This document shows, one piece after another, positions 60,215-64,000 of a DNA stretch of 64,000 nucleotides. Both the position numbers and the translations under genes were made by a program. The stretch covers positions 1 to 64,000 of the forward strand of contig NZ_JAKNQH010000012.1 in the NCBI RefSeq assembly GCF_022662305.1, given 5' to 3'. The notes under the pieces were generated by a model. The model saw nothing but the letters and a program-made list of their open reading frames with translations, made no database searches and was not told the DNA's origin. The stretch's first letter is position 1. Each line of letters opens with the position of its first letter. The stretch comes from Sphingomonas sp. BAUL-RG-20F-R05-02 (GTDB lineage Bacteria > Pseudomonadota > Alphaproteobacteria > Sphingomonadales > Sphingomonadaceae).

Positions 60215-61812
60215 GCGCCCCGGTTCTCGCGTCCAACATCCTTACCACGAGCGAGACGTTCGGTGCCAACGCGGGCCACAATCGTGGGTTGGCCGATCAC
60301 CTGTGCGCGCGTGTCGCGACGGCCGCGAGCGGAGGATCGGACGCCGCACGCGCCAAGCACGTCGCGCGTGGCAAGCTGTTGCCGCGCGATCGCGTGGAGC
60401 GGTTGCTCGACGCAGGCTCGCCGTTTCTGGAGATCGGCCAGCTTGCCGCCGATGGCCTCTATGGCGATGAGGTGCCGGGCGCTGGCATCATCGCCGGCAT
60501 CGGCCGCGTGTCCGGCCGGCAGGTGATGATCGTCTGCAACGATGCCACGGTCAAAGGGGGCACCTATTTCCCGCTGACGGTGAAGAAGCACCTGCGCGCG
60601 CAGGAGATCGCGCTCGAAAACCGGCTACCGTGCATCTATCTGGTCGATAGCGGCGGCGCCAACCTGCCCAATCAGGCGGAGGTGTTCCCGGACCGCGAGC
60701 ATTTCGGCCGCATCTTCTTCAACCAGGCGAACATGTCGGCGCAGGGGATCGCACAGATCGCGTGCGTGATGGGAAGCTGCACCGCCGGCGGCGCCTATGT
60801 GCCCGCCATGTCCGACGAAACGGTGATCGTGCGCAATCAGGGCACGATCTTTCTTGCCGGGCCGCCACTGGTGCAGGCCGCGACCGGTGAGGTGATCTCC
60901 GCCGAGGATCTCGGCGGCGGTGATCTGCACGGGCGCAAGTCGGGCGTGGTCGATCACGTCGCCGAGAATGACGAGCATGCGCTGACGATCGTGCGCGATA
61001 TCGTCTCGACGCTGCGGCCCGATCGTACGCCCGACGCCGAGCTGCGGCCGGTGGTGCCGCCGAAGTTCGCGGCCGACGAGCTGTACGGCGTCGTACCCCA
61101 AGACGTGCGCGCGCCGTACGACGTGCGCGAGGTGATCGCGCGGCTGGTCGACGGCAGCCAGTTCCACGAGTTCAAGGCGCTGTACGGCGCAAGTCTGGTG
61201 TGCGGCTTCGCGCATATCTGGGGCATGCCGGTCGCGATCCTCGCCAACAACGGCGTCCTGTTTTCCGAAAGCGCGTTGAAGGGCGCGCATTTCATCGAAC
61301 TCGCCTGCCAACGGCGCATCCCCTTGCTGTTCCTGCAAAACATCTCCGGCTTCATGGTCGGCGGCAAATACGAGGCGGAGGGCATCGCCAAAAACGGCGC
61401 GAAATTGGTGACCGCAGTCGCGACCGCCAGCGTCCCCAAGATCACCGTCCTGATCGGCGGCAGTTTCGGCGCGGGCAATTACGGCATGTGCGGGCGTGCC
61501 TATCAGCCCCGCTTCCTGTTCACCTGGCCGAACGCGCGCATCAGCGTGATGGGCGGCGAGCAGGCGGCGCGCGTGCTGGCCACCGTGCACCGCGATGCCG
61601 CCACCTGGTCGGGCGCCGAGGCGGAAGCGTTCAAGGCGCCAATCCGCCAGAAATACGAGGACGAGGGCAATCCCTATTACGCCACCGCACGTCTGTGGGA
61701 CGATGGCATCATCGACCCTGCGCAGACGCGTGACGTATTGGGGCTGGCGTTCGCCGCCACGCTGAACGCGCCGGTGCCGGATGCCGCGCGCTTCGGCGTG
61801 TTCCGCATGTAA
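60211..61812 (+). CDS. liuB: methylcrotonyl-CoA carboxylase beta (carboxyltransferase) subunit
   Basis: This 533-residue carboxyltransferase moves the carboxyl group from biotin to 3-methylcrotonyl-CoA. Conserved parts are [57 protein letters not shown] and [20 protein letters not shown], ending [13 protein letters not shown] 60211 overlaps the liuA stop, so it is translationally coupled. Length and all main motifs are normal for MccB. Confidence 0.93.
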   Translation: MSAPVLASNILTTSETFGANAGHNRGLADHLCARVATAASGGSDAARAKHVARGKLLPRDRVERLLDAGSPFLEIGQLAADGLYGDEVPGAGIIAGIGRVSGRQVMIVCNDATVKGGTYFPLTVKKHLRAQEIALENRLPCIYLVDSGGANLPNQAEVFPDREHFGRIFFNQANMSAQGIAQIACVMGSCTAGGAYVPAMSDETVIVRNQGTIFLAGPPLVQAATGEVISAEDLGGGDLHGRKSGVVDHVAENDEHALTIVRDIVSTLRPDRTPDAELRPVVPPKFAADELYGVVPQDVRAPYDVREVIARLVDGSQFHEFKALYGASLVCGFAHIWGMPVAILANNGVLFSESALKGAHFIELACQRRIPLLFLQNISGFMVGGKYEAEGIAKNGAKLVTAVATASVPKITVLIGGSFGAGNYGMCGRAYQPRFLFTWPNARISVMGGEQAARVLATVHRDAATWSGAEAEAFKAPIRQKYEDEGNPYYATARLWDDGIIDPAQTRDVLGLAFAATLNAPVPDAARFGVFRM

Positions 61813-61849
61813 TGGCTGTGCGATCGCGCGACCGTGGAAGGATGAAGTG

Positions 61850-63031
61850 ATGATCGACGATGTTGTACTACTGTCGGGCGTGCGGACTGCCATCGGCAGT
61901 TTCGGCGGCGCGCTGAAGGATGTCGCGCCCGCCGAACTGGGTCGCATCTGCATCGTCGAGGCGATCGCGCGCGCCGGCATCGCGGCCGAAGACGTCGGCC
62001 ATGTCGTCATGGGGCAGGTGATCCCGACCGGGCCGGCCGACGCGTATCTCGCACGCGTGGCGGCGGTGAACGCGGGCATTCCGGTGGCGGCCCCGGCGAT
62101 GACGCTGAACCGGCTGTGCGGCTCGGGCATGCAGGCGATCGTCTCGGCCGCGCAGATGCTGATGTTGGGCGAGACCGACGTCGCGGTGGCGGGCGGCGCG
62201 GAGAGCATGTCCAGGGCACCGCATTACGTTACCACCGCGCGCTTTGGCCAGAAAATGGGATCGGTCGAGATGGCCGATGGGCTGACCGGCGCGCTGACCG
62301 ATCCGTTCGCGCGGTCGCACATGGGCATCACCGCCGAGAACGTCGCCGAACGCAACGGCATCACTCGCGAGCAGCAGGATGCGATGGCGACCGAGAGCCA
62401 CCGCCGCGCCGCTGCCGCGATCGCGGACGGGCGTTTCAAGGATCAGATCGTCCCGGTCGAAATTCGCAGCCGCAAGGGGCCGGTGGCATTCGACACCGAC
62501 GAGCATCCGCGCGGTGAAACGACGGCGGAGCATCTTGCTACGCTGCGGCCGGCATTCCGCAAGGACGGGTCCGTCACGGCGGGGAACGCATCGGGCATCA
62601 ACGACGGCGCCGCCGCCCTGGTGCTGGCGCGGGCGAGCTTCGCGGAGGCGCGCGGGCTGAAGCCGCGTGCGCGCATCCTCGGCTGGGGCCATGCCGGCGT
62701 CGAGCCGTCGCTGATGGGGCTAGGCCCGGTCGCCGCCGTACCGATTGCACTGAAGCGCGCCGGGCTGGGCCTCGACCAGATCGACGTGATCGAGGCCAAC
62801 GAGGCCTTCGCCGCCCAGGCATGTGCGGTCGCGCAGGAGCTGAAGTTCGATCCCGCAAAGACCAACGTGAACGGCTCCGGCATATCGCTGGGCCATCCAA
62901 TCGGTGCGACCGGCGCGATCCTTACCGTGAAGCTGCTGCACGAACTGGAACGCTCGGGCAGGCGCTACGGCCTTGCCACCATGTGCATCGGCGGCGGGCA
63001 GGGCATCGCGCTCGTGATCGAACGGCTTTAA
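61850..63031 (+). CDS. acetyl-CoA acetyltransferase (thiolase)
   Basis: This 393-residue thiolase has the nucleophilic Cys in [17 protein letters not shown], catalytic His in [15 protein letters not shown] and Cys in [14 protein letters not shown]. It handles acetoacetyl-CoA from leucine breakdown or other 3-oxoacyl-CoA. ATG 61850 ([16 protein letters not shown]) with AAGGATGA upstream is chosen. It lies between the two carboxylase subunit genes, a place often held by other liu genes, and is the second typical degradative thiolase in the window. Confidence 0.9.
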   Translation: MIDDVVLLSGVRTAIGSFGGALKDVAPAELGRICIVEAIARAGIAAEDVGHVVMGQVIPTGPADAYLARVAAVNAGIPVAAPAMTLNRLCGSGMQAIVSAAQMLMLGETDVAVAGGAESMSRAPHYVTTARFGQKMGSVEMADGLTGALTDPFARSHMGITAENVAERNGITREQQDAMATESHRRAAAAIADGRFKDQIVPVEIRSRKGPVAFDTDEHPRGETTAEHLATLRPAFRKDGSVTAGNASGINDGAAALVLARASFAEARGLKPRARILGWGHAGVEPSLMGLGPVAAVPIALKRAGLGLDQIDVIEANEAFAAQACAVAQELKFDPAKTNVNGSGISLGHPIGATGAILTVKLLHELERSGRRYGLATMCIGGGQGIALVIERL

Positions 63032-63075
63032 GCTGCGCCGGCACGCGTGTTCGAGATGGCGACAAGGGGTTTGAA

Positions 63076-64000
63076 GTGCTGACATCCGTCCTGATCGCCA
63101 ATCGCGGCGAGATCGCCTGCCGCATCATCCGCACCGCGCGCCGGCTCGGCGTGCGGACGATCGCGGTCTATTCGGACGCGGACGCCGATGCGCTGCACGT
63201 CCGCTACGCGGATGAGGCGGTGCATATCGGCGCTTCGCCGGCGCGCGAGTCATACCTGCTGGGCGAGCATATCCTCGCGGCGGCGCGGCAGACCGGCGCG
63301 GCCGCGATCCACCCGGGCTACGGCTTCCTCAGCGAGAATGCCGCCTTCGCGCAGTCGGTGATCGACGCCGGTCTGATCTGGATCGGCCCGAAGCCCGCCT
63401 CGATCACCGCGATGGGCCCGAAGGATGCCGCCAAGAAGCTGATGCAGGAAGCAGGCGTCCCGACGACGCCCGGCTACCTCGGCGAGGATCAGGACGCCGA
63501 CCGGCTGAAATACGAAGCGGATGCGATCGGCTATCCCGTGCTCATCAAGGCGGTGGCGGGCGGCGGCGGCAAGGGTATGCGCAAGGTCGACAGCGCCGCC
63601 GACTTCGCCGATGCATTGCTGTCCTGCCAGCGCGAGGCGGCTTCGTCGTTCGGCAACGATCAGGTGCTGCTCGAAAAGTGGGTGACCAATTCGCGACATA
63701 TCGAGGTGCAGGTGTTCGGCGATACGCACGGCAACGTCGTGCATCTGTTCGAACGCGACTGTTCGCTCCAGCGTCGTCACCAGAAAGTGATCGAGGAAGC
63801 GCCGGCGCCGGGCATGGACGCCGCCACCCGCGCGGCGATCTGCGCGGCGGCGGTGCGCGCGGCCAAGGCGGTCGATTATGTCGGCGCGGGCACGATCGAA
63901 TTCATCGCCGACGGTTCCGCAGGCCTGCGCGCGGACGCGATCTGGTTCATGGAGATGAACACCCGCCTTCAGGTCGAACATCCGGTCACCGAGGAGATCA
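63076..64000 (+). CDS. liuD: methylcrotonyl-CoA carboxylase alpha (biotin carboxylase) subunit, 5' part
   Basis: The first 308 residues of the ATP-grasp biotin carboxylase half are visible: [71 protein letters not shown] and [16 protein letters not shown]. These contain the ATP and bicarbonate sites. The gene runs off the window; the biotinyl domain is not seen. The start is GTG 63076 (AAGGGG upstream). It works with the beta subunit at 60211 to carboxylate 3-methylcrotonyl-CoA. Confidence 0.92.
   Translation, partial: MLTSVLIANRGEIACRIIRTARRLGVRTIAVYSDADADALHVRYADEAVHIGASPARESYLLGEHILAAARQTGAAAIHPGYGFLSENAAFAQSVIDAGLIWIGPKPASITAMGPKDAAKKLMQEAGVPTTPGYLGEDQDADRLKYEADAIGYPVLIKAVAGGGGKGMRKVDSAADFADALLSCQREAASSFGNDQVLLEKWVTNSRHIEVQVFGDTHGNVVHLFERDCSLQRRHQKVIEEAPAPGMDAATRAAICAAAVRAAKAVDYVGAGTIEFIADGSAGLRADAIWFMEMNTRLQVEHPVTEEI

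Noticed and set aside
1-64000. tRNA, rRNA, CRISPR array or prophage genes
   Set aside because: None was recognised by eye on either strand. A tRNAscan, CRISPR finder and phage search would be needed to exclude small cases.

Overview
The window reads as chromosome or large-plasmid DNA from a GC-rich alphaproteobacterium, most likely a sphingomonad (Sphingomonas, Sphingopyxis, Novosphingobium or Rhizorhabdus type). This is inferred from the sphingomonad-style TonB-dependent receptor, the many short-chain dehydrogenases and acyl-CoA dehydrogenases, and the mix of Rieske, extradiol, FAH-type and ACMSD-type enzymes. No rRNA, tRNA, CRISPR array or phage gene was recognised.

Layout. Positions 1-2816 hold three insertion-sequence remnants: the right end of an IS66 element, a decayed IS630 transposase, and a complete IS5/IS427-group element with terminal repeats and a -1 frameshift site. 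After a gene-free stretch comes a compact branched-chain 2-oxoacid dehydrogenase operon (3455-8422, E1 alpha, E1 beta, E2, E3). From 8667 to 58965 lies a large catabolic region. It contains a TetR, TonB receptor and enoyl-CoA hydratase group; an SDR / acyl-CoA dehydrogenase / APH-kinase-like / SDR operon (12813-16712); two MDR oxidoreductases; three ACMSD-type amidohydrolases (21144, 24948, 54673); three FAH-fold enzymes (26024, 28760, 44415); and a thiolase-like protein coupled to a DUF35 zinc/OB protein (26883-28498). It also contains glyoxalase-fold proteins, an EamA transporter, a beta-oxidation block (32769-40120) with an adjacent unlike pair of acyl-CoA dehydrogenases and an IclR regulator, and a Rieske ring-hydroxylating dioxygenase (40300-42271). 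Divergent from the dioxygenase runs a ferredoxin / SDR / extradiol dioxygenase / FAH / acyl-CoA ligase / MFS series (42452-48441). More SDRs, an aldo/keto reductase, a ferredoxin reductase, a P450 and a LysR regulator follow. The right end (59051-64000) is a leucine/isovalerate (liu) operon: isovaleryl-CoA dehydrogenase, methylcrotonyl-CoA carboxylase beta subunit, thiolase, and the start of the carboxylase alpha subunit.

How the parts may work together (inference). An acid substrate is taken up through the TonB receptor and MFS proteins and activated by the acyl-CoA ligase. It is oxidised by the Rieske dioxygenase and/or P450 using the ferredoxin and ferredoxin reductase. Side chains are shortened by acyl-CoA dehydrogenases, hydratases, 3-hydroxyacyl-CoA dehydrogenase and thiolases, or by C-C cleavage through the thiolase/DUF35 pair. 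A catechol-like intermediate is opened by the extradiol dioxygenase. No alpha/beta-hydrolase for the ring-fission product is present, so the amidohydrolase and FAH proteins are the candidates for that step. The flanking bkd and liu operons would take branched C4-C5 products to central metabolism. The substrate cannot be named from sequence alone.

The strongest unexplained signal is a shared intergenic element (RTTCTGMWDT, often within AGAAYnnnRTTCT) in front of at least six transcription units spread over 35 kb. It suggests one local regulator controlling dispersed operons. Other oddities are three SDRs with altered YxxxK catalytic motifs, an MFS gene broken by two single-base frameshifts, a 13-residue leader ORF coupled to an SDR, and a GATCA pentanucleotide repeat that encodes the end of another SDR.
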